DNA from: Collinsella aerofaciens
GTDB taxonomy: Bacteria > Actinomycetota > Coriobacteriia > Coriobacteriales > Coriobacteriaceae
NCBI RefSeq assembly: GCF_015670745.1
Contig: NZ_JADPCH010000006.1
Coordinates: forward strand, 1 to 40,915
DNA: 40,915 nt
Direction of reading: 5' to 3'
Below are positions 22,347 through 30,264 of this stretch, in pieces. Both the position numbers and the translations under genes were made by a program. The notes under the pieces were generated by a model that did no database searches, was not told the DNA's origin, and saw nothing but the letters and a program-made list of their open reading frames with translations. Numbering within the stretch: the first letter of the stretch is position 1; each line of letters opens with the position of its first letter.

Positions 22347-23051
22347 ATGCCTTATTACTATGGATACGGCTTTGGCATCGACCCGCTGTACCTGCTGGTT
22401 GTTCTTGTCTGCACGGTGCTTGGCCTTGCCGCACAGAACTATATCAACTCGACGTACAAAACCTGGTCCAAGGTTCGCTCGGACGGCGCCACGGGCGCCA
22501 CGGTCGCTCGCCGCATGCTCGACGCCAACGGCTGCAACGCCGTGGGTATCAAGGGTGTCGCTGGTGAGCTCACCGACCATTACAACCCGCAGGACAACAA
22601 CTTATATCTGTCAGACGCCAACCGTTCTGGCGGCTCGGTCGCAAGCGTTGCTGTCGCTTGTCACGAGGCAGGCCATGCCGCGCAGCGTCAAAGTGGCTAT
22701 GCCATGATGAAGGTACGCACCGCCCTCGTGCCGGTCGTCAACTTTACCCAGAACACCTGGACCATCGTGTTGCTCATGGGTCTGTTTATGAACATCGCGG
22801 GACTCACGACCCTCGCACTGATCTTCTTCTCGTTTAGCGTGTTGTTCCAGTTGGTTACGCTGCCGGTCGAGATTGATGCCAGCCGCCGCGCCGTGGCGTA
22901 TATCGAGCAGTCGGGTATGAGCTCCAAGCAGGTCAACGGTGCCAAGAAGGTGCTGACGGCAGCCGCGCTTACCTATGTGGCCGCAGCGCTCACTTCGATC
23001 ATTCAGCTGCTCTACCTTATGGCTCGCTACAACAGAAACTCCAACCGATAA
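22347..23051 (+). CDS. zinc metallopeptidase, YugP family
   Basis: A 234-residue membrane protein of the YugP/neutral zinc metallopeptidase family. A tyrosine-rich N-terminus (MPYYYGYGFGIDP) is followed by a first membrane segment (13-30), a conserved WSKVRSDGATGATVARRML region, and the zinc motif HEAGH (106-110) in VAVACHEAGHAAQRQSGYAMM. Two or three further membrane segments follow (about 122-165, 205-228). The invariant LPVEIDASRRA lies at about 171-181. The family's substrate is not established; membrane protein quality control is suspected. The start ATG 22347 has GGAGG six to seven bases upstream. It follows rnd by 64 bases. Confidence 0.88.
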   Translation: MPYYYGYGFGIDPLYLLVVLVCTVLGLAAQNYINSTYKTWSKVRSDGATGATVARRMLDANGCNAVGIKGVAGELTDHYNPQDNNLYLSDANRSGGSVASVAVACHEAGHAAQRQSGYAMMKVRTALVPVVNFTQNTWTIVLLMGLFMNIAGLTTLALIFFSFSVLFQLVTLPVEIDASRRAVAYIEQSGMSSKQVNGAKKVLTAAALTYVAAALTSIIQLLYLMARYNRNSNR

Positions 23052-23067
23052 TAAATGGGACAGGCAG

Positions 23068-23097
23068 GCGCCGCGGGGATTCGTGTCCTCGCGGCGC
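23068..23097 (+). terminator. GC-rich hairpin after the YugP gene
   Basis: GCGCCGCG (23068-23075) pairs with CGCGGCGC (23090-23097), with additional G-C pairs toward the loop. It has no T tract. It could be a weak or Rho-assisted terminator 17 bases after the stop. Confidence 0.35.
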
Positions 23098-23166
23098 TGT
23101 ACTATGTGTTGGACTTAATTTCGCACGGGGCCGGAGTCTCTGTGCTCGATAACGAAAGGAGGCTGC

Positions 23167-24618
23167 GTGGCAGGCTGGAATCTGACCGGCAATACCGTTT
23201 CCGCCGAGTTCGACGGATCGGATGAGCAGGAGCGCAAAGAGCTCAGCGTGAGCCAAGCGGTGGAGATCGCCGCCGGCGCACTCGACGCCATTCCGCAGCT
23301 GAGCGTTTTGGGTGAGGTCACGGGCTTCCGTGGCCCCAATGCCCGAAGCGGCCACTGCTACTTCCAGATTAAAGACGACTCGGCCGCCGTCGACTGCATC
23401 ATCTGGAAGGGCGCCTATCTCAAGCGTACCTTCGATCTGCGTGACGGCATGCAGGTGAGCTTTAAGGGCAGCTTCAACCTCTATAAGGCCACAGGCCGCA
23501 TGAGCTTTGTCGCTCGCTCGTTTTCGCTGGCGGGGGAGGGTCTGCTGCGTCAACAAGTGGCGCAACTGGCCGAAAAGCTACGCCGCGAGGGCCTGATGGA
23601 CGAAGCGCGCAAGCGCCGCATCCCGGTGTTCTGCTCCCGCGTGGCGGTCGTCACCTCGCTTTCCGGTGCGGTAATCGACGACGTCAAGCGTACATTGCGT
23701 CGGCGCAATCCGTTCGTCGAGCTTGTCTGCGTGGGCGCCAAGGTTCAAGGCGAGGGTGCGCCGGCCGAGCTTATTGAGGGCCTGCGCCGTGCCGCCGCCA
23801 TCACGCCAGCGCCCGACTGCATCTTGCTGGTGCGCGGCGGCGGATCCTTCGAGGACCTCATGACCTTTAATGACGAGGAGCTTGCCCGTGCGGTGGCGGC
23901 TTGTCCTGTGCCCGTGGTGACCGGCATTGGCCATGAGCCCGATACCTCGATATGCGACATGGTGAGCGACCGCCGCGTCTCCACGCCCACGGCGGCGGCA
24001 GAATCGGTGGCGCCGGCTATGACGGAGTTGGCCGATGTGCTCGAGGCGCGCCATCAGCGTCTGGGTGCCGCGATGGCATCGATGATTGGGTCGGCCCAGG
24101 TCGACCTGGAGATGCTCGATCAGCGCGGTCGCCGCGCCTGGGATACCTATACGGCCCGTCTGGGCGATGCACTCGATGCCGCCGCATGCCGCCCGTGCCT
24201 CAACGACCCCACATTTATGGTCGAGCGTCGCGAGTCTGAGCTTGCCCTGACGGCCGATCGCCTGTCGGGCGCCATAGCGCGCTCGGTCGGGACATTCCGC
24301 TCCAACTTTGAGCACCTGCCCGAGCGTCTGGTTGCAAGCACCTCGGGGCTCGATGGCAAGCGCCATGCGCTCACGCTTGCGAGTTCCCGTCTGGAGCATC
24401 AGGGACGTATGATGCTCAGCAAGCCCGCGTCCGACCTGGGCCGAGCCGCCGCGTCGCTCGATGCCCTGTCGCCGCTCAAGGTGCTTGCCCGTGGCTATTC
24501 CATCGCGTACAGCGATGATGGTGTGGCTACGAGCGCCAAGACCTTTAAGCCCGGCGATGCCATTCGTGTGCGCATGGCAGACGGCAACGTGGCAGCAACG
24601 GTTGATGCGGTTGAGTAG
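23167..24618 (+). CDS. xseA: exodeoxyribonuclease VII large subunit
   Basis: A 483-residue XseA, catalytic subunit of exonuclease VII, which degrades single-stranded DNA into oligonucleotides. An N-terminal OB-fold (about 40-120: LGEVTGFRGPNARSGHCYFQIKD, then DCIIWKG) precedes the catalytic domain (about 145-340) with VAVVTSLSGAVIDDVKRTLRRR, ILLVRGGGSFEDLMTFNDEELARAV, and GIGHEPDTSICDMVSDRRVSTPTAAAE. A helical segment and a C-terminal LKVLARGYSIAY complete it. The length is slightly above the usual 400-460 because of an acidic extension of about 30 residues before the OB-fold. The start GTG 23167 has AAAGGAGG about six bases upstream. It is followed 42 bases later by xseB. Confidence 0.95.
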   Translation: MAGWNLTGNTVSAEFDGSDEQERKELSVSQAVEIAAGALDAIPQLSVLGEVTGFRGPNARSGHCYFQIKDDSAAVDCIIWKGAYLKRTFDLRDGMQVSFKGSFNLYKATGRMSFVARSFSLAGEGLLRQQVAQLAEKLRREGLMDEARKRRIPVFCSRVAVVTSLSGAVIDDVKRTLRRRNPFVELVCVGAKVQGEGAPAELIEGLRRAAAITPAPDCILLVRGGGSFEDLMTFNDEELARAVAACPVPVVTGIGHEPDTSICDMVSDRRVSTPTAAAESVAPAMTELADVLEARHQRLGAAMASMIGSAQVDLEMLDQRGRRAWDTYTARLGDALDAAACRPCLNDPTFMVERRESELALTADRLSGAIARSVGTFRSNFEHLPERLVASTSGLDGKRHALTLASSRLEHQGRMMLSKPASDLGRAAASLDALSPLKVLARGYSIAYSDDGVATSAKTFKPGDAIRVRMADGNVAATVDAVE

Positions 24619-24660
24619 GCCGCGTTTCATAGCGATAAACCTTTAGGAAAGGAAACAGAT

Positions 24661-24927
24661 ATGGCAGAGAAAACCCCGGTCGAGCAGCTTACGTACAAGC
24701 AGGCTTCGCAGGAGTTGGAGCTCATCATCCGCAGCTTGGAGTCGGGCGATATGGAGCTCGAGGAGTCGCTCGAGAGCTATACCCGCGGCGTAGAGCTCCT
24801 CAAGAGCCTGCGCACCCGCCTGTCCGATGCCGAGCAGAAGGTCTCGGTGCTTCTTAAGGACGTCGACGGCAACGACGTGCTCGCCGACGGCGAAGCCGCC
24901 AACACCGACGACAACCTCTCGTTCTAA
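24661..24927 (+). CDS. xseB: exodeoxyribonuclease VII small subunit
   Basis: An 88-residue XseB. The central motif ELELIIRSLESGDMELEESLESYTRGVELLKSL (about 18-50) is the family hallmark, forming a helical hairpin that coats the long helix of XseA. The C-terminus is acidic and low complexity (DGEAANTDDNLSF). It is co-transcribed with xseA. The start ATG 24661 has AGGAAAGGAAA upstream. Confidence 0.93.
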   Translation: MAEKTPVEQLTYKQASQELELIIRSLESGDMELEESLESYTRGVELLKSLRTRLSDAEQKVSVLLKDVDGNDVLADGEAANTDDNLSF

Positions 24928-24976
24928 CCATCCTGACCAAATATAATTACCTTGGTCTGTGAGAAAGGAACCAACC

Positions 24977-25312
24977 ATGTGTGATTGCATCTTCTGCAAA
25001 ATCGCCAACCACGAGATCCCCTCGACCGTTGTCTATGAGGACGACCAGGTCATCGCGTTCGACGACCTCAATCCCCAGGCGCCGGTCCACACGCTCGTGA
25101 TCCCCAAGAAGCACTACAGCGACATCGCCGACAACGTGCCTGCCGAGACCATGGGCGCCATGGCCCACGCCATCCAAGAGGTCGCTAAGGCCAAGGGCCT
25201 GGAGGACGGTTTCCGCGTCATCTCCAACAAGGGCGTCAATGCCGGCCAGACCGTCATGCACTTCCACATGCACGTCCTCGGCGGCAAGAACCTGGGCGAG
25301 AACCTCATCTGA
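24977..25312 (+). CDS. HIT-family (histidine triad) nucleotide-binding protein
   Basis: A 111-residue HIT/HINT protein. It begins with MCDCIFCKIANHEIPSTVVYEDD, where C2, C4 and C7 form a partial zinc site as in HinT-like proteins. It continues with DLNPQAPVHTLVIPKKHY and carries the catalytic histidine triad HFHMHVLGG (His95, His97, His99). Members hydrolyse adenosine phosphoramidates or dinucleoside polyphosphates. The ATG 24977 has GAAAGGAA upstream and gives the usual family length. Confidence 0.93.
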   Translation: MCDCIFCKIANHEIPSTVVYEDDQVIAFDDLNPQAPVHTLVIPKKHYSDIADNVPAETMGAMAHAIQEVAKAKGLEDGFRVISNKGVNAGQTVMHFHMHVLGGKNLGENLI

Positions 25313-25353
25313 GGACGCACAGCCCGTCGCCTTGGCTGCCTTTGGAGTAACCT

Positions 25354-26244
25354 ATGCAGCTTTCTCAACTCGAATACCTTCAAGCGGTAGCGAACTACGG
25401 CGGCGTGCGCAAAGCGGCTCGCGCCGTTCACGTGAGCCCACAGGCCGTTTCGTCGGCAATCAAAAAGTTGGAATCTGAGTATCAGATTGTTTTGCTCGAC
25501 CGATCGGCGGGGGAGGCTGTTTTGTCTCCGGCGGGCAGAGAATTTGCGCGTCGTGCACGCGTGATCCTGGCACAAGTCGACGATCTCAAAAAGTACGCTC
25601 AATCGGGGAACGGTGGCGTTTCGCCCGACGGCCACTTTCGTCTTTACGCCCCCTGTCTTCACGGGCGGGGGCGTCTTTTTGCCGAAAACTGGTACGACTC
25701 GTTTGAAAGCTCGCACCCCCAGATTCACCTTGATGTTTGGCATCAGCCAACGGCCACATGCTTTGAATCACTTGTGCTTGGCATTTCGGATGCGGCCATC
25801 TCATTTGAGGAGCCAAGGGACAGTGTCCTTTCTTCGAAATACTTGGGTGAAAAGGAGCTCAAGGTTCTTTCTTGCCCAGCGGGTCATCAATCTGTGGGCG
25901 CTATGACCGTTCGTGAGTTACTGGGCGGCAGGTTAGCTGTTCCCATTAATTTGTCGCCCTGTCTCAATGCAATCAATCAATGCCCCGAAGCTCAGCTGGT
26001 TAATTTCCGCTTTCGCGATGTCGAATACGGAAACAGGGCACAGGCTGAGTTTCTTCAGGCCGGGGGATTGATATTGAGTTTTTCTGGCTCTTCTCTCGCA
26101 TCAGATGGACTGGAAGTGAGCGAGTGCTCCATTGAAGGCTCGCATGACGTAGCCTTGCCCATCTACTTTTGCTATCGACAAAATGTCTGGACCGATCGAC
26201 ACCAGACGGTATTTCTTCACCTATTGCGTCACCTTGCTTCGTGA
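25354..26244 (+). CDS. LysR-family transcriptional regulator
   Basis: A 296-residue LTTR. The N-terminal winged HTH (about 1-60: MQLSQLEYLQAVANYGGVRKAARAVHVSPQAVSSAIKKLESEY) is clear. A linker helix and an effector-binding domain (about 90-296) follow. The effector is unknown. It precedes, in the same direction, an MFS transporter gene, which it probably controls. Codon use is less GC-rich at third positions than that of its neighbours, from about base 25640 on, suggesting that the pair was acquired. The ATG 25354 has GGAG six bases upstream. Confidence 0.85.
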   Translation: MQLSQLEYLQAVANYGGVRKAARAVHVSPQAVSSAIKKLESEYQIVLLDRSAGEAVLSPAGREFARRARVILAQVDDLKKYAQSGNGGVSPDGHFRLYAPCLHGRGRLFAENWYDSFESSHPQIHLDVWHQPTATCFESLVLGISDAAISFEEPRDSVLSSKYLGEKELKVLSCPAGHQSVGAMTVRELLGGRLAVPINLSPCLNAINQCPEAQLVNFRFRDVEYGNRAQAEFLQAGGLILSFSGSSLASDGLEVSECSIEGSHDVALPIYFCYRQNVWTDRHQTVFLHLLRHLAS

Positions 26245-26260
26245 GGTCATTTGGCCTCGT

Positions 26261-26283
26261 GGCGTCAAGTGAATGTTGACGCC
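26261..26283 (+). other. hairpin between lysR-type gene and MFS gene
   Basis: GGCGTCAA (26261-26268) pairs with TTGACGCC (26276-26283) around a 7-nt loop, 17 bases after the regulator stop. It could be a weak terminator or an operator for the regulator; T-N11-A type LTTR sites were not resolved. Confidence 0.35.
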
Positions 26284-26363
26284 TTGTAACACATGACTGA
26301 CGGCTCTGCCCTCATGCTTTTCCAAGATTTCGGTTTGGGTTATTGGCTCTTGGAGGGCGGAGC

Positions 26364-27524
26364 ATGAACGATCGTACGATTTTGCTTTATATGACGTTTG
26401 TTTTTCTGTCGAACTTCAGCACCATTTTGTATTTTCTGACGGTTTACCTTGAATTCGTCGGATTCTCGATGGTGGCGATTTCTAGCATGATGATTGCATA
26501 TCAAGTGAGCAAGTTCATCCTTGAAGTTCCCACTGGCTATATTGCCGATAGGTTTGGACGAAAGACAAGTGGTCTCGTTGGCGTCGTGGGGATGCTTGGA
26601 TACTATGTCGCCCTGCTTCTCGTCCGTTCTCCTCTGCTTTTAATCGGCGCGTTTGCTCTCAAAGGTTTTGCCGTTGCATGTATGAGCGGATCCATAGAAG
26701 CGATTTACATTGACAGCGTCTCTCAGGACCAGCTCGTAAGACTTAATGTCGTTGAGCGATTCATCTTCTATGTGTCTTATGCCCTCTCCGCTTGTGTGGG
26801 CGGTTTCATTTCGTCCGCTGGCGCGTATCTCATTGGGCTTTCGGTCGATATCATCGCAATGGTGCTGACATTGGTTGTCGTTGTCTGTATTCCTGAGGTG
26901 AGAAGAGAGGGCACCGCGGTGACACCTGAGTATGGAATTAGCCCGAAGATGATCGGTGCTGCTATTGCGGGTAATGGCATTCTTCGGTCAGCGTTCATCA
27001 TGGACTGTTCTCAAGCATTTGCTTTTGTCGCCCTGGAAGACTTTTTCTCACTGTTGCTTGCGGGTCGCGGAATGAATGCCGTCGCTTCGGGTGTGATCAT
27101 TGCGGTCCAGCTCCTTGCCTCGGCCTCCATGGGGCTTATTGTGCCCAGTGTGATTGCTCATGTCGACAAGGGCCGTTTTGCGCGTATTTGCGGCATCGTG
27201 CGCCTTTCCCTGACTGCTCTATTTTTGATTCCCTTTACTCCGGTCTATTTGCTGCCCGTGTTCTATGTGTTGCAGACGGTCGCCTACTCGTTATTTGCTC
27301 CAATTAAATACTCAATTTTTCAAAATGCTGTCGATTCATCGATGCGCTGTTCACTGATTTCGGTTCAAAGCCAGATGGTGGCGGTGGGTGCTGTTCTTTT
27401 CTATCTGCTCAACTCTGTGCTGAGTAGCGTTGCGGGCATTCGAGTCGTATTGCTTGTTGCGCTCGGGATTTCTTCCCTGGTGTATATCCCTGCGCTATTT
27501 CGTCTTACAAGTCAAAGGCCATGA
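26364..27524 (+). CDS. major facilitator superfamily transporter
   Basis: A 386-residue polytopic protein with about 12 hydrophobic segments. It has the MFS cytoplasmic loop 2-3 motif as GYIADRFGRKTSGLVG (about 53-68, G-x-x-x-D-R-x-G-R-[KR]) and the helix-4 region AFALKGFAVACMSGSIEAIYIDSV. It most resembles drug/metabolite efflux-type MFS proteins; the substrate cannot be told. The ATG 26364 has GGAGGGCGGAG upstream. The GC content is visibly lower than in the surrounding housekeeping genes (many TTT/ATT codons), as in the LysR gene before it. Confidence 0.85.
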   Translation: MNDRTILLYMTFVFLSNFSTILYFLTVYLEFVGFSMVAISSMMIAYQVSKFILEVPTGYIADRFGRKTSGLVGVVGMLGYYVALLLVRSPLLLIGAFALKGFAVACMSGSIEAIYIDSVSQDQLVRLNVVERFIFYVSYALSACVGGFISSAGAYLIGLSVDIIAMVLTLVVVVCIPEVRREGTAVTPEYGISPKMIGAAIAGNGILRSAFIMDCSQAFAFVALEDFFSLLLAGRGMNAVASGVIIAVQLLASASMGLIVPSVIAHVDKGRFARICGIVRLSLTALFLIPFTPVYLLPVFYVLQTVAYSLFAPIKYSIFQNAVDSSMRCSLISVQSQMVAVGAVLFYLLNSVLSSVAGIRVVLLVALGISSLVYIPALFRLTSQRP

Positions 27525-27557
27525 GTATTTAGGCACCGATAACTTATATATCAACGC

Positions 27558-27592
27558 AATAAACCCGAGCGCGAGGGCGTTTGGGTTTATTA
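27558..27592 (+). terminator. terminator after the MFS gene
   Basis: AATAAACCC (27558-27566) pairs with GGGTTTATT (27583-27591) around a 16-nt GC-rich loop, followed by ATTG. It lies 33 bases after the MFS stop and upstream of ackA. It may also work on the other strand. Confidence 0.55.
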
Positions 27593-27644
27593 TTGAAGCG
27601 TATGTAACCTGGCGGTGCCACACCGCCTGTTAGTAGGGAGACAC

Positions 27645-28823
27645 ATGAACGTTCTGGTCGTCAACGCAGGATCTTCGACCCTTAAGTATCAGGTCATCGA
27701 TACCAAGTCCCGCAAGGTGTCCGCAAAGGGCTCCTGCGAGCGCGTCTGCTTTACCGGCGGTACCTTCACCCACGCTGCCAACGGTTCCAAGAAGGTGACC
27801 GAGAACATCGAGTTCCCCGACCACAAGGTCGCCATCGAGGTCGTTCTGAAGGACCTCGAGGCCAACGGCGTCAAGATCGAGGGCATTGGTCACCGTATCG
27901 TTCAGGGTGGCTGGTACTTCGGCGATTCCTCCCTCGTCGACGAGGACGTCCTCGCCAAGATCCGCGAGGTCGCTCCGCTGGCGCCGCTGCACAACAACCC
28001 CGAGGCCAACGTTATCGAGTACTGCCTGGAGCAGTATCCCGACCTGCCCAACGTCACGGTCTACGACACCGCTTTCCACTTCAACATGCCCGAGGTCGCC
28101 AAGACTTACGCCCTGCCCAAGGACGTCTGCGACAAGCTGCACATCCGTAAGTACGGCGCCCACGGCACCAGCTACCGTTACATCTCCAAGAAGGTCGCCG
28201 AGATGACCAACGGCGAGGCTCGCAAGGTCGTCGTGTGCCATATCGGCTCCGGCGCTTCCCTGTGCGCCATCGAGGACGGCAAGTGCATGGACACCACCAT
28301 GGGCCTCACCCCGCTCGACGGCGTCATGATGGGCACCCGCTGCGGCTCCATCGACCCGGCTACCGTGTGCTACCTGCAGCGCGAAGGCGGCTACACCTTC
28401 GACGAGGTCGATGAGATGATGAACAAGAAGTCCGGCCTTTTGGCTGTGACCGGCGGCAAGACCAACGACTGCCGCAACGTCGAGGAGCTCGCCGCTGCCG
28501 GTGACCCCGAGGCTCAGCTCGCCTTCGATATGTTCGTCTACAAGATTGCCGCCAAGGCTGCCGAGATGGCCACTTCCATGTGCGGCATGGACACCCTGGT
28601 CTTTACCGCCGGCATCGGCGAGCACGCTCCGGCTGTTCGCGCCGGCGTTGCCGACCGTCTGGCCTTTATGGGCGTCAAGATGGATCATGCGCGCAACGCC
28701 CTGCGTGGTGACGGCGCTTGGTGCCTGTCTGCCAAGGATTCCAAGGTCAAGATTTTCGTCATTCCCACGGACGAGGAGTTCATGATCGCTTCCGACGTCG
28801 AGCGCATCGTCAACGGCAAGTAA
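27645..28823 (+). CDS. ackA: acetate kinase paralogue 1 (divergent active-site motifs)
   Basis: A 392-residue acetokinase that transfers phosphate between acetyl-phosphate and ADP. The ASKHA fold motifs are recognisable: NAGSSTLKY (7-15), GHRIVQGG, a YDTAFH-type active-site segment, HGTSYRY, CHIGSGASLCAIEDGK, TMGLTPLDGVMMGTRCGSIDPA, FTAGIGEHAP, and the end IPTDEEFMIASD. Three near-invariant positions differ from classical AckA: GSSS is GSST, HGTSH is HGTSY, and LGNG is IGSG. The downstream copy keeps the standard forms. The change suggests a modified substrate or kinetics, though the enzyme may still work. The ATG 27645 has TAGGGAG four bases upstream. It has its own gap and does not overlap the MFS gene. 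Confidence 0.88.
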   Translation: MNVLVVNAGSSTLKYQVIDTKSRKVSAKGSCERVCFTGGTFTHAANGSKKVTENIEFPDHKVAIEVVLKDLEANGVKIEGIGHRIVQGGWYFGDSSLVDEDVLAKIREVAPLAPLHNNPEANVIEYCLEQYPDLPNVTVYDTAFHFNMPEVAKTYALPKDVCDKLHIRKYGAHGTSYRYISKKVAEMTNGEARKVVVCHIGSGASLCAIEDGKCMDTTMGLTPLDGVMMGTRCGSIDPATVCYLQREGGYTFDEVDEMMNKKSGLLAVTGGKTNDCRNVEELAAAGDPEAQLAFDMFVYKIAAKAAEMATSMCGMDTLVFTAGIGEHAPAVRAGVADRLAFMGVKMDHARNALRGDGAWCLSAKDSKVKIFVIPTDEEFMIASDVERIVNGK

Positions 28824-28833
28824 TTGTAAGAGG

Positions 28834-28880
28834 GGAGGGGCTGGACGACCGAGTGCCGTTCGGCCCTTCTTTTGTGCTCG
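28834..28880 (+). terminator. possible terminator between the acetate kinase genes
   Basis: AGGGGCTGGACG and a partly complementary GTTCGGCCCTT flank a loop, followed by CTTTTGT (about 28871-28876). The stem is imperfect. A promoter for the second kinase gene probably lies in the AT-rich 28895-28935. Confidence 0.45.
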
Positions 28881-28909
28881 TTGGGCGATATGCCTGATAG
28901 CTATTTATT

Positions 28910-28924
28910 AAGTTATGATAACTT
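28910..28924. promoter_or_regulatory. palindrome AAGTTATGATAACTT upstream of the second acetate kinase
   Basis: A 15-bp perfect dyad (6-bp arms, 3-bp centre) overlapping a TATGAT that could be the -10 of the downstream gene. The half-sequence GATAACTT also occurs upstream of the first acetate kinase gene (27538-27545). It is a possible shared operator. Confidence 0.4.
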
Positions 28925-28987
28925 CTTATTAACATGCGGCCGCCTTAAGGGGTCTGCGTCGACCGTATTGCACTGCAAAGGAGTCTC

Positions 28988-30166
28988 ATGAACGTACTTG
29001 TTGTCAACGCCGGCAGCTCAAGCCTCAAATATCAGCTTTTGGATACCGATACCCGCGAGGTTTTCGCCAAGGGCAACTGCGAGCGTATCGGATCGGACAT
29101 GGGCATCTTTGGCCACTCCGAGAACGGTGGCGCTAAGCAGACCGAGGAGGTCCCTTTCCCCGATCATCGCTCTGCTATCGCTCGCGTGCTCGAGGAGCTC
29201 GAGAAGACCGACTTTACGATTGATGGCATTGGGCATCGTATCGTTCAGGGCGGCTGGCACTTCGATGATTCCGCGGTTGTCGACGACGAGGTTATGGCCA
29301 AGATTCTTGAGGTGGCACCGCTTGCTCCGCTGCACAACTACGGCGAGGCCGCAGCGATTGAGTATTGCCGTGAGAAGTATCCGGAGCTGCCCAACGTGGC
29401 GGTCTTCGACACCTCGTTCCACATGACCATGCCCGAGGTTGCCTACACCTACGCGCTGCCCAAGGACGTTTGCGACAAGTACCACGTGCGCAAGTACGGC
29501 GCCCACGGCACGAGCCACCGCTATGAGTGGATGATGGCCAAGGAGATCCTGGGTTCGCGCTGCCACCGCCTGCTTTCGTGCCATCTGGGCAACGGTGCTT
29601 CGCTCGCTGCTATCGAGGACGGCGTGTGCCGCGACACCACGATGGGTCTCACGCCGCTCGATGGCCTGATGATGGGCACCCGTTGTGGTTCCATCGACCC
29701 GGCCACCGTGTGCTACCTGCAGCGCGAGGGCGGCTACAGCTACCAGGAAGTCGATGACATGATGAACAAGCAGTCTGGTCTGCTTGCCATCTCGGGCATC
29801 TCCAACGACGCCCGCGACATCCGCACGCGCGCCTCCGAGGGCGACGAGCGCTGCCTGCTCGCCTTCGATATGTTCGCCTACAAGGCTATGCAGCAGGCCG
29901 GTTCCATGATCGCTTCCATGGCGGGCGTGGACACCATCACCTTTACCGCCGGCATCGGCGAGAACGACTGGTCGATCCGCAAGGCCTTCTGCGACTGCTT
30001 TGAGTGGCTGGGCGTACGCATCGACAACAACAAGAACCGCGAGGCTGTGGGCAACGGCCCGCAGGTTATCAGTGCCGCCGGTTCCGCCGTCACGGTCATG
30101 GTCATCCCCACCGACGAGGAATACATGATCGCCCACGACGTCGAGCGCCTGACCAAGAACAACTAA
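28988..30166 (+). CDS. ackA: acetate kinase paralogue 2 (standard motifs)
   Basis: A 392-residue acetate kinase in tandem with the copy at 27645 and of identical length. The motifs are classical: NAGSSSLKY (7-15), GHRIVQGGWHF, FDTSFHMTMP, YGAHGTSHRY, CHLGNGASLAAIEDG, TMGLTPLDGLMMGTRCGSIDPATV, FTAGIGENDW. It should generate ATP from acetyl-phosphate in fermentation. It converges with pta across a terminator, unlike the usual pta-ackA operon. The ATG 28988 has AAAGGAG about six bases upstream. The two copies share long identical blocks (for example CGSIDPATVCYLQREGGY), so they arose by duplication, but are clearly diverged elsewhere. Confidence 0.93.
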   Translation: MNVLVVNAGSSSLKYQLLDTDTREVFAKGNCERIGSDMGIFGHSENGGAKQTEEVPFPDHRSAIARVLEELEKTDFTIDGIGHRIVQGGWHFDDSAVVDDEVMAKILEVAPLAPLHNYGEAAAIEYCREKYPELPNVAVFDTSFHMTMPEVAYTYALPKDVCDKYHVRKYGAHGTSHRYEWMMAKEILGSRCHRLLSCHLGNGASLAAIEDGVCRDTTMGLTPLDGLMMGTRCGSIDPATVCYLQREGGYSYQEVDDMMNKQSGLLAISGISNDARDIRTRASEGDERCLLAFDMFAYKAMQQAGSMIASMAGVDTITFTAGIGENDWSIRKAFCDCFEWLGVRIDNNKNREAVGNGPQVISAAGSAVTVMVIPTDEEYMIAHDVERLTKNN

Positions 30167-30190
30167 CGCGCGCATTTGCAAGTAAACGAA

Positions 30191-30224
30191 AGGCCTCCAG
30201 AGCAACAGCTCCGGAGGCCTTTTT
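30191..30224. terminator. bidirectional terminator between ackA and pta
   Basis: AGGCCTCC (30191-30198) pairs with GGAGGCCT (30213-30220), and the inner GAGC/GCTC extends the stem. It is flanked by AAA and TTTTT. It serves the converging acetate kinase and phosphotransacetylase genes. Confidence 0.9.
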
Positions 30225-30264
30225 GCTAGCAGGTGGAAATTCCTGTCCCGAGGGGATATGTCCG

